A DNA stretch of 64,000 nt from Methanocella_A sp963792125 (GCA_963792125.1 CAWBVA010000013.1:310001-374000); one strand, 5' to 3'. Positions 1 to 9,034 are shown, numbered from the stretch's first letter. Notes: generated by a model not told the origin, from the sequence alone. Numbers and translations are program-made.

Positions 1-1
1 C

Positions 2-559
2 ACCGATCATGCCGATTACACCAACCTGGAGACGCTTCTGGCGGCCGCGAAGAAGGCCCGTTACCTGGAGCAACCCTGTGGGATCACAGTCATCCCCGGC
101 GTGGAGCTTACCCACGTGCCGCCGGAGCACATCGGGCCGCTGGCGAAAATTGCGAAGCAGCTGGGTGCTGAGATCGTGGTCGTCCACGGCGAGACGCCTG
201 CCGAGCCGGTCGCCCCCGGGACCAATGCGGCGGCGGTAGCCTGTAAGGACGTGGACGTGCTGGCCCATCCCGGGTTTATCACTCTGGAGGAAGCCCGGAC
301 TGCCGCGGCTAACGATATTCTACTGGAGATCACCGCACGTAAGGGCCACAATATGACAAACGGGCATGTCGCGAGGGTCGCCGGGGAGGCAGGCGCCATG
401 ATGGTCGTTGACACGGATGCCCATGCCCCGGAAGACCTGATTACAGGTCAGCGGGCAAGAGAAGTGGCGCTGGGAGCCGGATTGAGCGCAGCCGGGGCCG
501 ATGCGGCACTTGAGAACTCCCGCGCTTTCGTGAGAAGGGTTCTTAAAGACAGGCGGTAA
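2..559 (+). CDS. PHP-domain phosphoesterase, 5' end cut by window
   Basis: The reading frame is open from base 2, so the gene begins upstream of the window. The visible part opens with TDHADYTNLETLL, a PHP metal-binding TDH motif, and later shows VVHGETP, VLAHPGFI and VDTDAHAPEDL, the His/Asp ligands spaced as in PHP hydrolases. It resembles the archaeal family annotated as histidinol-phosphatase-like or PHP proteins. The substrate cannot be told from sequence. The protein ends in a short basic tail, RRVLKDRR. A second, more distant PHP protein lies at 11050. Family assignment is firm; any link to histidine synthesis is only a possibility. Confidence 0.8.
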   Translation, partial: TDHADYTNLETLLAAAKKARYLEQPCGITVIPGVELTHVPPEHIGPLAKIAKQLGAEIVVVHGETPAEPVAPGTNAAAVACKDVDVLAHPGFITLEEARTAAANDILLEITARKGHNMTNGHVARVAGEAGAMMVVDTDAHAPEDLITGQRAREVALGAGLSAAGADAALENSRAFVRRVLKDRR

Positions 560-796
560 GCCGCTGCCGTCGTCGAAATGCACATGATTACGGTTAGTGT
601 CGCCATTTTTCTATCACTGGATATACGTTCGGATGCAAGGGCGATGGAAGCTTAGAGATGATGGCATAGCTGGTAAGGGATTTCGAAAGTTTTATTACCT
701 CCGCGGTCGACATGATAATTCAGGACAGATTCCTGAAATGCGCCTATAGCGCTCGTGCCAGCAATCATAGCGTCGCTTATTAAGTATTGCGTAAAG

Positions 797-804
797 TTTA
801 TATA
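797..804 (+). promoter_or_regulatory. TATA box for gar1-tfb
   Basis: TTTATATA in an AT-rich stretch, about 42 bases before the gar1 start. A second AT core, TATATATAG, lies at 819-827 but is too close to the start unless the message is nearly leaderless. The 560-845 gap otherwise shows no coding potential. Confidence 0.45.
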
Positions 805-845
805 CAAATACGCAAGTCTATATATAGTTTTGGAAGTGACATTTT

Positions 846-1085
846 TTGAAGAGACTTGGCACGGTTTTGCATTTATCGCCGCACGGGCACCTGATTGTCA
901 GACTTGAAGAACCGTCGCTTCCGAGAATGAACGCGAAGGTTGTAACCAAAAAAATGGATAAGATAGGTACTGTTTATGATATCTTCGGACCGGAGACATC
1001 CCCGTACGTTTCGGTCAAGATCGACAGGAAGATGGCCAGGGCCGGCGTCCAGGCCCTGATAAACGAGAGACTATACGTAGCTTAG
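846..1085 (+). CDS. gar1: H/ACA RNA-protein complex protein Gar1
   Basis: A 79-residue beta-barrel protein of the Gar1 family, part of archaeal H/ACA ribonucleoproteins that guide pseudouridylation of rRNA together with Cbf5, Nop10 and L7Ae. Recognisable pieces are RLGTVLHLSPHGHLIVR, the central KMDKIGTVYDIFGP with the conserved G-x-V-x-D-I-F-G-P signature, and PYVSVKID. The start is a TTG preceded by GGAAGTG at 8-base spacing. Only 11 bases separate it from tfb, and gar1-tfb is a conserved archaeal pair. Length is normal for archaeal Gar1. Confidence 0.92.
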   Translation: MKRLGTVLHLSPHGHLIVRLEEPSLPRMNAKVVTKKMDKIGTVYDIFGPETSPYVSVKIDRKMARAGVQALINERLYVA

Positions 1086-1096
1086 AAGGTGTAATC

Positions 1097-2106
1097 GTGG
1101 CAGAGATAGAAAAAGTAAGAGAGATAGAAAGAAAGGAAGTTACCAGGGAGAAGGCCCTCGAGCGGACTAAAAAGGAGACAGAGAAGCCAGAGGGTGAAGA
1201 GCGGGTCGTCGAGTGCCCCGAGTGCGGCTCGCGCCAGCTTGTCCACGACTACGAGAGAGCCGAACTCGTCTGTAACGAGTGCGGCCTGGTCGTCGATGAG
1301 GACTTCATCGACATGGGCCCCGAGTGGCGGGCCTTCGACCACGACCAGCGCATGAAGCGGTCGCGTGTCGGCGCACCAATGACGTTCACCATTCACGACA
1401 AGGGATTGTCGACCATGATCGACTGGAGGAACCGGGACTCCTACGGCAAGTCCATCTCCTCCAAGAACAGGGCCCAGCTGTATCGTCTGCGAAAATGGCA
1501 GAGGCGCATCAGGGTCTCGAACGCGACGGAGCGTAACCTCGCTTTCGCGCTGTCGGAACTGGACAGGATGGCGTCTGCGCTGGGCCTGCCGAGGAATATC
1601 GGGAGACGTCTGCGGTCGTGTACCGTAAGGCAGTGTCCAAGAACCTGATCCGCGGCAGGAGCATCGAAGGCGTCGCCGCTGCGGCGCTGTACGCTGCGTG
1701 CCGCCAGAACGGCGTGCCCAGGACACTCGACGAGATCGCCGAAGTGTCGAGAGTCAGCAGGAAGGAGATCGGCAGGACCTACCGGTTCATATCCCGTGAG
1801 CTCGGCCTCAAGCTCATGCCCACGTCGCCCATCGACTACGTCCCGAGGTTCTGCTCGGGCCTGTCGCTGAAAGGCGAGGTGCAGAGCAAGGCCGTGGAAA
1901 TCCTGCGACAGGCAGCCGAGAAGGAGCTGACCAGCGGCAGAGGCCCGACGGGCGTGGCCGCAGCAGCGATCTACATCTCGTCCATCCTGTGCGGCGAGCG
2001 CAGGACCCAGCGTGAGGTCGCCAACGTCGCGGGCGTGACAGAAGTCACTATCCGTAACAGGTACAAGGAGCTCGCAGAGGAACTCGACATCGAGATCATC
2101 CTGTAA
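1097..2106 (+). CDS. tfb: Transcription initiation factor TFB, frame broken once
   Basis: TFB bridges TBP and RNA polymerase at archaeal promoters. The N-terminal zinc ribbon shows CPECGS and CNECGLV, followed by the B-reader/linker region and two cyclin folds; the second cyclin repeat contains GPTGVAAAAIYIS and an HTH near QREVANVAGVTEVTIRNRY. The start is GTG at 1097 after AAGGTG. The frame breaks near base 1600: upstream reads in frame 2 to GLPRNI, downstream resumes in frame 1 with RETSAVVYRKAVSKN, consistent with one missing base. Repaired length is about 336 residues, normal for TFB. As no other tfb is visible here, a sequence error is more likely than gene loss. Confidence 0.93.
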
Positions 2107-2117
2107 GCCGCTAAGAC

Positions 2118-2166
2118 ACAGAAGGAGATAAAGACACAAAGGCCGGTTGACGGTCTTTTGTGTCAT
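2118..2166 (+). terminator. Probable terminator after tfb
   Basis: An imperfect inverted repeat pairs GACACAAAGGCC with GGTCTTTTGTGTC around a short loop (about 2133-2165), followed by a T-rich stretch. It uses the same gacacaaagg wording as larger dispersed repeats in the window, so it may be a short member of that set. Confidence 0.4.
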
Positions 2167-2223
2167 TTCATTTTAAAGGCTGCAACTACAGCATTGATCA
2201 ATTATATCAGGATAAAAGAAGCA

Positions 2224-2762
2224 TCAGGGCTTATTTGCCCAGGCGATTGCCTTTCGTTCCATTTCTTTTATAAAGGCGTCTTTTCCGTCGCAGTACCTGT
2301 CGATATCATTCTCGCATGTCCCGGCCAGCGTTTTCTTTAGCTCCCCGTACTTTTTCGCGTCTTCCGGATGGGCGATCATGTAGTCGCGGAAGTACAGGTG
2401 CCTCTTAAAGCCAGTGTCGTCGGCCTGGAAAATATGGACGTTATGAGTCCTTTTAGGGATTCCTTTAGTAAAAAATCGACGCCCGGGTATGCCATATTCG
2501 CCCCTCGCCTCGTAGCCTGCCTAGGATCGATATCGTCATTGTACCGGTCGACGTCTTCGATCTTCCTGACCCCGATGAGGATGTCGATGACAGGCTTGGC
2601 GGGAAGACCGGGGATAGAGGTGCTGCCGATGTGGTGGATTTCTACGATCTCATTGCCCAGAATCTCACACAGTTTCCGCGCTTCCCTCTGGTACTTGTCT
2701 TCCCATGAGGGATCATGAGGCACGACTTCTACCGTCGTGACAGATTTCCATTGATCAGCCAT
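2224..2762 (-). CDS. GrpB-family nucleotidyltransferase-like protein, frame broken once
   Basis: Member of the GrpB/UPF0157 family, whose fold is related to nucleotidyltransferases; the biochemical role is uncertain. From the ATG at 2762 it reads MADQWKSVTTVEVVPHDPSW, then IHHIGSTSIPGLPAKPVIDI, the hallmark GSTSIPG-x-AKPxIDI segment. Near 2520 the frame is lost; a neighbouring frame continues with GYEARGEYGIPGRRFFTKG, then FQADDTGFKRHLYFRDYM and a normal C-terminus ending WANKP at a TGA at 2224. Repaired length is about 180 residues, usual for the family. A single-base indel is the simplest explanation. Confidence 0.82.
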
Positions 2763-2901
2763 GATACCCGGATTATGCCCGGCAAAGACATAATATTTTC
2801 TAAGCCTCGCATACATGTAAAATCCAACCAAAAATAAGCTCGAACCATATCGAAGGCTCAACAATTATTACCTGTTGTTCATATAACTATGGCGTTTACA
2901 T

Positions 2902-3717
2902 ATGCTGGAACCCGTCGATATCATCATGTTCCTGATAACCGGCTTCGTAGCCGGGGCTTTCGGCGGTCTGCTCGGCCTCGGCGGGGCGACCATTCTCGTG
3001 CCTGCGCTGTCGCTCGGCTTCGGGCTGCCCATCCATATGGCCATCGCGGTCTCGCTGGTGTCCAACATTTTCGTGTCCATTACGGGAGCGGTTGTCTACG
3101 GCCGGAAGGGGCTGATACATCGCAGGACCGTCATGATCATGAACATCGGCTCTATAGCAGGCATCGTCATCGGTACCATCATCGCCACGCGTAGCCCTGC
3201 CGACTTGATCAAGGTGCTGTTCGGGCTCTTTCTCCTGTTCATAATCGCAGAAGCAATATTGCGAGTGGTTGCCGGCAAGCACAAGGAAAAGCCGTCTCCG
3301 GGCCCGGACCGGATGGCGGAGCCCGAGGATGTCAACAAGCTGGGCTTCTCTGCGCTCGGGTTCACGATGGGCATCCTCGGCGCACTGATCGGGATAGGGG
3401 GCGGCACAGTTGCGGTTCCAGTACAGAATGTGCTGTTCAAAATCCCGCTGAAGAACGCCATCGCCAACTCGCTGGCGACCATCGTCGTGTCAGCATCCGT
3501 TGGCGCGGTCCTGTATTTCATCATGGGCTCGGGACACCTGTTCTCGGGCTACGACGCGTTGATCACCGCAGCGGCCATTGTGCCGGGCTCGGTCATCGGT
3601 GCGCGATCGGCCACGGCGATGGCTGACCGGGTGCCTGCGCAATACATAAAATTTATTTTTTACACTGTGCTACTGTACATAGCGTATAATATGTTAAAGA
3701 GTGGCCTGGGGTGGTAA
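2902..3717 (+). CDS. TauE/SafE-family membrane transporter
   Basis: A 271-residue polytopic membrane protein with the internal repeat typical of TauE/SafE (probable sulfite or organosulfonate export family). Each half carries a glycine-rich motif: GAFGGLLGLGGATILVPAL near residue 20 and GILGALIGIGGGTVAVPV near residue 155. About eight hydrophobic segments are visible, with a polar central loop rich in Pro and Lys (around residues 125-145). The stop overlaps the start of the downstream kinase by 7 bases, so the two are co-transcribed. Specific substrate unknown. Confidence 0.85.
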   Translation: MLEPVDIIMFLITGFVAGAFGGLLGLGGATILVPALSLGFGLPIHMAIAVSLVSNIFVSITGAVVYGRKGLIHRRTVMIMNIGSIAGIVIGTIIATRSPADLIKVLFGLFLLFIIAEAILRVVAGKHKEKPSPGPDRMAEPEDVNKLGFSALGFTMGILGALIGIGGGTVAVPVQNVLFKIPLKNAIANSLATIVVSASVGAVLYFIMGSGHLFSGYDALITAAAIVPGSVIGARSATAMADRVPAQYIKFIFYTVLLYIAYNMLKSGLGW

Positions 3718-4322
3718 CGTTGATCGTTCTGAAGATCGGGGGAAGCCTCTTCGATTCCTCGAAGGCGCTGTTAAGGAGGGTAGCCGCTGAAGGCCTGGAT
3801 GTCCTGGTCGTGCCCGGAGGTGGCGCTTTTGCGGACGTCGTCCGGGACGTCTACGGCAAATGCGACCTCTCGGATGACGCCGCCCACTGGATGGCGCTGC
3901 TGGCCATGGACCAGTACGGCTACTACCTGTCGGACGGAACCGGCGTTCCCCTGTCAGGCAAAATCGGCGGGAAAGGCACCCGGATCGCGCTGGCTTACGA
4001 GATTTTACGGAAAGACGATGCGCTGCCCCATTCCTGGGATGTTACGTCAGATACCATAGCCGCCTGGATGGCGTGGAAGTCGGGCGCGAAGCTGATTAAG
4101 GCAACGGACGTGGACGGCGTGTTAAGGGACGGCCAGCTATTGACATCGGTCAGTGCCAGTGCGCTCCTGTCCATGGAAGAGACATGCGTCGATAAAGCTA
4201 TGCCAGGCTTCCTGATTGAACACGGGATGGACGCATTCGTGGTCAACGGGACGTGCATTCCCCGGGTGCTGAGCGCGATAAGGGGAGGAAAGACGACAGG
4301 CACGGCTATTATTGGTAAATAG
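3711..4322 (+). CDS. mfnE: Amino-acid-kinase-family protein, probable MfnE (methanofuran pathway kinase)
   Basis: A 203-residue protein of the amino acid kinase fold: KIGGSLFDS at the N-terminus (phosphate-binding Lys-Gly-Gly), VVPGGGAFAD (second glycine loop), and AKLIKATDVDGVL plus GTAIIGK near the C-terminus. The short length and these motifs match the archaeal family that includes MfnE, which phosphorylates 5-(aminomethyl)-3-furanmethanol phosphate during methanofuran synthesis. That function fits a methanogen but is inferred from family resemblance. The GTG start lies inside the last codons of the TauE gene. A uridylate- or aspartate-type kinase is less likely given the small size. Confidence 0.7.
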   Translation: MVTLIVLKIGGSLFDSSKALLRRVAAEGLDVLVVPGGGAFADVVRDVYGKCDLSDDAAHWMALLAMDQYGYYLSDGTGVPLSGKIGGKGTRIALAYEILRKDDALPHSWDVTSDTIAAWMAWKSGAKLIKATDVDGVLRDGQLLTSVSASALLSMEETCVDKAMPGFLIEHGMDAFVVNGTCIPRVLSAIRGGKTTGTAIIGK

Positions 4323-4353
4323 TCCTGCGATGCGTGATGGAACGCCAGTACAG

Positions 4354-4477
4354 TTAAAGGCCGCAGAGATCGCAGAGGGGCGCAGAGAACACAGTTTCCC
4401 TTTTAAAGATGGCCATGCGTAAAACCTGAAAGATACTGCGTTCTCTGCGCCCCTCTGCGATCTCTGCGGCTTTTTAA
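4354..4477. repeat. Long inverted repeat, gcagag type
   Basis: Perfect 31-base arms at 4360-4390 and 4440-4470 around a 49-base loop. The arm is built of short words such as CGCAGAGG and CTCTGCG. It lies between convergent genes (mfnE and the DUF2150-like gene) and could form a very stable hairpin in RNA from either strand. It belongs to the dispersed set at 16495, 21108, 25138 and elsewhere. Confidence 0.9.
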
Positions 4478-4582
4478 CCGTGCCCTGTGTTCGCAACACA
4501 TAGCCAGAAAACAGCCTTAACCCGGTTAGACAACGTTTTTATGAAAACCAGAAAGAAAAAAGGAGCGGATGATCGACTCTGA

Positions 4583-5185
4583 TTAGTCGTCTCCGTCGTC
4601 TGCATCTTCCGAGAGGTCGATGCCACCCGCGAGTACGGAGATGATAGAGTCCAGCCCGTCGACTCCTTCGGCTACGAAGCTTTCCGGCGGTATCTGTTCG
4701 AACACCTTTTCGCTGTCGAACTTCTTGCCGGCCAGCACCAGCGCGCCTGCCTTGCCCATGAGCTCAAACGCCTTGTCCATGTCTTCTTTCGCTTCCGCTT
4801 TCGAAGCCTCAAGGACGGTCTTCGCGACGTCAGCCTTCTGGTCGAAATCGCCCTGGATGAAAAACTCCGCCGCGCCGAACACGGCGACGAGTGCCCGCTG
4901 CACAGACTCGATCATCTCGTCCTTGTCAGCTTCGATGGGCTCCACCTGTGCCAGGACAATCGCCTTCATGTCCTCCAGGTGCGCTGCCGCGTCTTCCTTC
5001 GGCACCATGCCCTTCTGCAGCTTGCCAGTGATCTTGCAGATGGCCAGGATGACGTCCTCTTCCATGTCAAGGAAGACGATGCCTTCTCTGCCCAGCCCTT
5101 CTGCCGTCGGGTCGATCTTGAACTTGCTCTCCTTGACCTGGTTTATCCAGTTATTCCATCTTTCCGGGGTGTAGAATGTGATCAT
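4583..5185 (-). CDS. Conserved archaeal protein, DUF2150-like
   Basis: A 200-residue acidic soluble protein with no signal peptide or membrane segment. It begins MITFYTPERWNNWINQV and is mostly predicted helix, with charged segments and a strongly acidic C-terminus (EDADDGDD). It resembles the family annotated DUF2150 in methanogens; I do not know its function. A T-rich tract (CCTTTTTTCTTTC on the coding strand) follows the stop and may end transcription. It stands alone, between a repeat and the RecJ gene, which is transcribed in the same direction. Confidence 0.6.
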   Translation of the reverse strand: MITFYTPERWNNWINQVKESKFKIDPTAEGLGREGIVFLDMEEDVILAICKITGKLQKGMVPKEDAAAHLEDMKAIVLAQVEPIEADKDEMIESVQRALVAVFGAAEFFIQGDFDQKADVAKTVLEASKAEAKEDMDKAFELMGKAGALVLAGKKFDSEKVFEQIPPESFVAEGVDGLDSIISVLAGGIDLSEDADDGDD

Positions 5186-5264
5186 CCGTTATCTCCTATA
5201 ATCACTACATGAACCGTCTCTATCAAAAGATTTTCGCTCCCTGACATCTGCGACACAGGCGTAT

Positions 5265-6668
5265 TTATGCTTTTCCGTTGATCTGCTCGCCTATCTTACT
5301 GTCCAGCAACGCGAGGAACTCCTGCTCTCTGCCGGCCGGTATGGTGGCGCCCGCGGCGATGTCGTGACCCCCTCCGGCACCGCCGACAGCAGAGGCGGCT
5401 TCAGATAGAGCCCTTGCGAGGTTCAGCCCCCGTACGATAAGGTCATGGTTGCCCCGCGCAGAGACCTTTATTCCCTGCTCCGAGGTAGCCAGACCGATGA
5501 TCGGCACTTCCCGCGTCACGCAGTCGAGGCTGGTGCTCATGCCTGCGATGATGCCGACGATGGTCTCCCGGATCTCGCTCTTGGCGTCGAAATACTGCAT
5601 GTTGGCCAGGCGGATGACACCACGGTCGCTCACGTAGTTCAGGCCGCTGACCAGGTTGCGCCGGTGGACATCGAGCAAGTCCCTCGCCGTGTGGTAGGCT
5701 TCGTCCCTGTCGCCCATGCATACGGCAAGGCCTATGTCAGAGTACCCGTAGCGTGCCGTGGCGTTGAGCAGCGTGGAAAATTCAGAGGCGTCTCGCAGCT
5801 CGGTGCCGGGCTGCTCAGCCAGGAGCGTATAAGTCTCCCCGATGAGGCGCTGTACCTTTTTCGCCGGCATGCCCCGGGACAGGCAATGCCGGAACAGCCG
5901 GGAGATGACCATGGTTTTCTCCTCGCGGCTCAGGTCTGTCCAGCGACGCCAGTTCTCGGCCTTGACCTGCACGCCTGCCTGTTCGAGAAATGCTATGCAT
6001 GCGCCCTCGCTGCCACTCATGCCGGGGATGTACGGGTCAGAGCTGTACTGCAGCAGCTTGTATATCGGCCGGGTCTGCCTGCCGAACAGCCGGAGGTCTT
6101 TCTCGTATGCAATGAACCCTTTGGCTACGCCGAGCTCGAGGATTTTGCGGTTGACGCCGACCAGCGCGTTGGTACGCATGTCCTGCAGGTCACCCACCGC
6201 GCCGACGATGGCCAGCGCCGACAGGTCCTCGTTCGGGCCAAGCTTCATCGACAGCAGGAACGCGACTCCTGCGCCGCTGATATCGGTGGCGCCGTTCAGG
6301 CCGGCGAGGTGCGGGTTCATGTGGTACTCGTAGTCGTCGGACTTCGTAGCGAAGTCCGCCTTCGGCTGGTGGTGATCGGTGACGATGGCGTCGATGCCCA
6401 GCTCTTTGATTTTGTCGATGGCGCCGCTCCCCAGGTCGGTGAAGATGACCAGCCGCCGGCCGGCCTTCCGGGCGATGTCATCCAGCGTGGCATCGTCCAG
6501 CTTCTTGAGGAAGCGCACGTCATAGGACTTCCCCATCCGCTTGAGGGCAAGACAGATGATCCCGGCCGCAGTCAGCCCGTCAGCATCGATGTGAGAGACC
6601 ACCAGGCACTCGTCGCTATGGCGTATCCGGTCCGCGCACTTCTCCGCCGCCCTGTCGAATCGTTCCAT
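5265..6668 (-). CDS. DHH-family exonuclease, archaeal RecJ type
   Basis: A 467-residue DHH phosphoesterase. The N-terminus shows SHIDADGLTAAGI (motif I), VIFTDLGSG and VTDHHQPKAD (the DHH motif), and the C-terminal DHHA1 domain has GGAGGGHDIAAGATIP. This combination marks archaeal RecJ homologues, single-strand nucleases; some associate with GINS or the CMG helicase and others act on RNA. Catalytic Asp and His residues all look present. Transcribed alone, with its start 165 bases from the divergent lipoprotein gene. Confidence 0.87.
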   Translation of the reverse strand: MERFDRAAEKCADRIRHSDECLVVSHIDADGLTAAGIICLALKRMGKSYDVRFLKKLDDATLDDIARKAGRRLVIFTDLGSGAIDKIKELGIDAIVTDHHQPKADFATKSDDYEYHMNPHLAGLNGATDISGAGVAFLLSMKLGPNEDLSALAIVGAVGDLQDMRTNALVGVNRKILELGVAKGFIAYEKDLRLFGRQTRPIYKLLQYSSDPYIPGMSGSEGACIAFLEQAGVQVKAENWRRWTDLSREEKTMVISRLFRHCLSRGMPAKKVQRLIGETYTLLAEQPGTELRDASEFSTLLNATARYGYSDIGLAVCMGDRDEAYHTARDLLDVHRRNLVSGLNYVSDRGVIRLANMQYFDAKSEIRETIVGIIAGMSTSLDCVTREVPIIGLATSEQGIKVSARGNHDLIVRGLNLARALSEAASAVGGAGGGHDIAAGATIPAGREQEFLALLDSKIGEQINGKA

Positions 6669-6832
6669 CGATAGCTACATGACCCTTGTCCTTTAAGGCT
6701 CTTGCGATACCAGAGTGAAAGTATTATTTTCAATATTTTGAATATTAGTCGTATCGATAGGGCATTTGGCTTAAAAGGTAGATAGTCGGCGATTATACGA
6801 TATAGACATAAGCTATAAATTTACCGGGACTT

Positions 6833-7513
6833 ATGGATAATTCAACAATGAAAGCGAGAATCAAAAAAATTGAGGACTTTGCCTTTTTTATTGGAATCAG
6901 CACATGTATTTTATTAAGCGGATGTGTCAACTTAAGCACGAATTCAAGCACAGTACCACCTGTCGCCAGTGGCTATGTTTACCTTGACGGAAATGTCGTC
7001 AGCGGTGCCACCGTCGAGGCGATATCCGTCGATGGAACGGATCACCAATCCAACATTACGGATGACAGGGGCGCTTATGTCTTGAACATAACACCTGCCA
7101 AAATGTATAACATTACGGCCACTTACCAGGGGCTTCGACATACTGTCTGGCCGGTGTATTTAGATAACAAAACAGATACGTACAATATCAGTCTGACAAC
7201 AACGCCAAGATCGACGATCGAGGGCACTGGATACGCAGTGCACGAGGGTAAGCCGTTTCCAATTGATCATATTAGTAACACCATAGTGGTCAATTTAGTG
7301 CCTACGGCAAAGAACCATACCACGTGTTCCCGGGAGGTGGATAGAGATGGCAGCTATTCTGTGGAAGTAGAACCCAATGTCCAATATAAGATGAGTAGTA
7401 ATATAAGCGCTTTTTTCTATTATCACAACGATCCGGCATGGGTGTGCGACCACCAGATTACGATTGGCCCCGATGAAACGGCCCTGGTAGACTTCGATTT
7501 AATTTTACCTTAG
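6833..7513 (+). CDS. Lipoprotein with carboxypeptidase-regulatory-like domain
   Basis: A 226-residue predicted surface lipoprotein. A basic N-region is followed by a hydrophobic stretch and the lipobox-like LLSGC near residue 31, so the mature protein may be anchored through cysteine. The following region, with SGYVYLDGNVVSGATVEA and ITDDRGAYVLNITPAKMYN, is a typical CarboxypepD_reg-like beta-sandwich repeat. The rest is beta-rich with many Asn-x-Ser/Thr sites. The gene is more AT-rich than its neighbours. No function can be assigned beyond extracellular location. Confidence 0.7.
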   Translation: MDNSTMKARIKKIEDFAFFIGISTCILLSGCVNLSTNSSTVPPVASGYVYLDGNVVSGATVEAISVDGTDHQSNITDDRGAYVLNITPAKMYNITATYQGLRHTVWPVYLDNKTDTYNISLTTTPRSTIEGTGYAVHEGKPFPIDHISNTIVVNLVPTAKNHTTCSREVDRDGSYSVEVEPNVQYKMSSNISAFFYYHNDPAWVCDHQITIGPDETALVDFDLILP

Positions 7514-7523
7514 AAGAATGGCA

Positions 7524-7559
7524 TCTTCTCACTTATAATAAGAGAAGACGTAATTTTTT
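7524..7559. terminator. Bidirectional terminator
   Basis: Perfect 7-base stem TCTTCTC / GAGAAGA (7524-7530 and 7542-7548) with an 11-base loop, then a T run on the plus strand. It lies between the convergent lipoprotein and lysO genes. Confidence 0.6.
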
Positions 7560-7565
7560 AAAACC

Positions 7566-8165
7566 TCACAGCCCGGCAATCAGGGGCACGAGGAACACGA
7601 CCAGCAGCGACAGTATCACGCCACTTACCAGCGACAGTATGCCCATTTCGCTGCCCGCGTACTTGACGACGAACGGCAGCGTCGTGTCCATAGTGGTCGC
7701 ACCGCCAGGCGCCACGGCAGCGGTCTTCCCCAGGTACCGGACCACGAACGGGAGCATGACGATCGACAGCATCTCCCGCAATACGTTGGCCAGCAGCGCC
7801 ATGATGCCGATCTCGCCTAAATTTATAGGGGCCAGCAATACGCTGGACAGGCTGTACCAGCCGAAGCCGGCGCCGATGGCCATGCCATACTGGGGCGTCA
7901 GCCCGATGAGTAAGCTGATCACGAGCGCACCGGCGATGCTGCCTGCCGCGATCAGCAGCGGGACGAGCAGCAGCCGTAGACCCATGCGCTTTATTTCTGC
8001 GACAAGGTTGCTGTTCTGGCTAAGATCGATGCCGATGACGAACAGCAGCAGACACAGGACTGCGGTGAGCAGCGTATCCAGGTTCGCCGACAGCGCGTCC
8101 GGGGCCAGGCCTGAGACGCCGATGATAACGCCGATGGCCAGCGCCAGAAGGATTTGCCAGATCAC
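7566..8165 (-). CDS. LysO-type exporter, C-terminal half (DUF340)
   Basis: A 199-residue membrane protein with about six hydrophobic segments, matching the C-terminal part of LysO (lysine exporter, DUF340). Typical pieces are FVIGIDLSQNSNL, the GFGWYSLSS loop and GGATTMDTTLPFVVKYAG, which carries the conserved Asp-Thr-Thr-Leu-Pro segment. In bacteria LysO is one chain of about 300 residues; here it is split into two genes with an ATGA overlap. The pair probably forms one exporter for lysine or a similar amino acid; the substrate is inferred. Confidence 0.78.
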   Translation of the reverse strand: MIWQILLALAIGVIIGVSGLAPDALSANLDTLLTAVLCLLLFVIGIDLSQNSNLVAEIKRMGLRLLLVPLLIAAGSIAGALVISLLIGLTPQYGMAIGAGFGWYSLSSVLLAPINLGEIGIMALLANVLREMLSIVMLPFVVRYLGKTAAVAPGGATTMDTTLPFVVKYAGSEMGILSLVSGVILSLLVVFLVPLIAGL

Positions 8166-8482
8166 TTCGGCACGCCCCTGAGGAACAGGCGATCGAAGAT
8201 GACGACGAAGACCAGGCTGCCGGCGATGGCTCCGAGCGCCAGGAGCAGCGCGTTCAGGCCGTAGCTGCCCAGGTTATCCATGACGCTCCGGTTCAGGCCC
8301 GTCTTGAGGCCCATGAAAAAGATCAGGACGAATACCAGCCCGGTCATTGCCAGGGACACGGCCTTCTTCTGCCCGGCGAAAAAATTTTTCTTCCAGAGCC
8401 CTGAGAGCAGCCCGGCGAGCAGCGAAGCAATGATAAGCCCCATGTAGATGATCGTCTCGGCGTCCATAACGGAATTGATCAT
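8162..8482 (-). CDS. LysO-type exporter, N-terminal half
   Basis: A 106-residue membrane protein with three hydrophobic segments, matching the N-terminal part of LysO; FFMGLKTGLNRSVMDNLG is the recognisable motif between helices 2 and 3. Its TGA stop overlaps the ATG of the second half, ensuring coupled translation. The split looks natural rather than a sequencing error because both pieces have proper ends and the ATGA junction is clean. Confidence 0.72.
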   Translation of the reverse strand: MINSVMDAETIIYMGLIIASLLAGLLSGLWKKNFFAGQKKAVSLAMTGLVFVLIFFMGLKTGLNRSVMDNLGSYGLNALLLALGAIAGSLVFVVIFDRLFLRGVPK

Positions 8483-8632
8483 GGGGCGAGGTATTATTTA
8501 ATATTTGGCTTACCGCAGTGCTGTTATATGGTCAGGGTAGCCGTTAAGGACCGGGCGCCATGATCTAAAACGAGGAATAAAAACGATTCTTAAATAATGT
8601 ATCAACGTTAACAACTGTAGTGAGGTGTGTAA

Positions 8633-9034
8633 ATGATCGAAAAGATGACACACGTAATGCTATTCGTCAAGGACTATGACGAGGCGCTGGACTTTTATAC
8701 GAAAAAGCTTGGCTTTGAAAAAGTCACGGACGTCAGCCCCGGAGAGGGGTGGCGCTTTTTGACCGTCGCCCCGAAAGGTCAGGGTACGGAAATTATTCTC
8801 CATGTGCCAGACGCCGCAATGCATGGCGAAGCCGAAGCAAAGCGGATGGCCGGACTAATAGGTAAAACCCCTGCGTTAATGTTTAAGGTCGATGATTGCA
8901 GGAAGACGTGCGACGAGCTTAGATCGAAGGGCGTAATAATCGTAAAGGAGCCGGGAAAGGCGCCATTCGGCATCCAGGCGCTCATTGCAGACCTGTACGG
9001 GAACGGGCTGTGGCTCATTGAGCATCCCCGGTGA
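8633..9034 (+). CDS. VOC-family (glyoxalase/bleomycin resistance-like) protein
   Basis: A 133-residue single-domain protein with the paired beta-alpha-beta-beta-beta modules of the vicinal oxygen chelate fold. It opens MTHVMLFVKDYDEALDFYTK, ends YGNGLWLIEHP, and has metal-ligand candidates His near residue 7 and Glu near residue 129. Members include dioxygenases, epimerases and resistance proteins; nothing here picks among them. GAGGTG lies 7 bases before the ATG. It is monocistronic. Confidence 0.8.
   Translation: MIEKMTHVMLFVKDYDEALDFYTKKLGFEKVTDVSPGEGWRFLTVAPKGQGTEIILHVPDAAMHGEAEAKRMAGLIGKTPALMFKVDDCRKTCDELRSKGVIIVKEPGKAPFGIQALIADLYGNGLWLIEHPR

Noticed and set aside
5445..6674. A 409-codon plus-strand frame
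   Set aside because: Antisense of the RecJ-type gene, with no ribosome-binding site and a composition unlike real proteins of the window.
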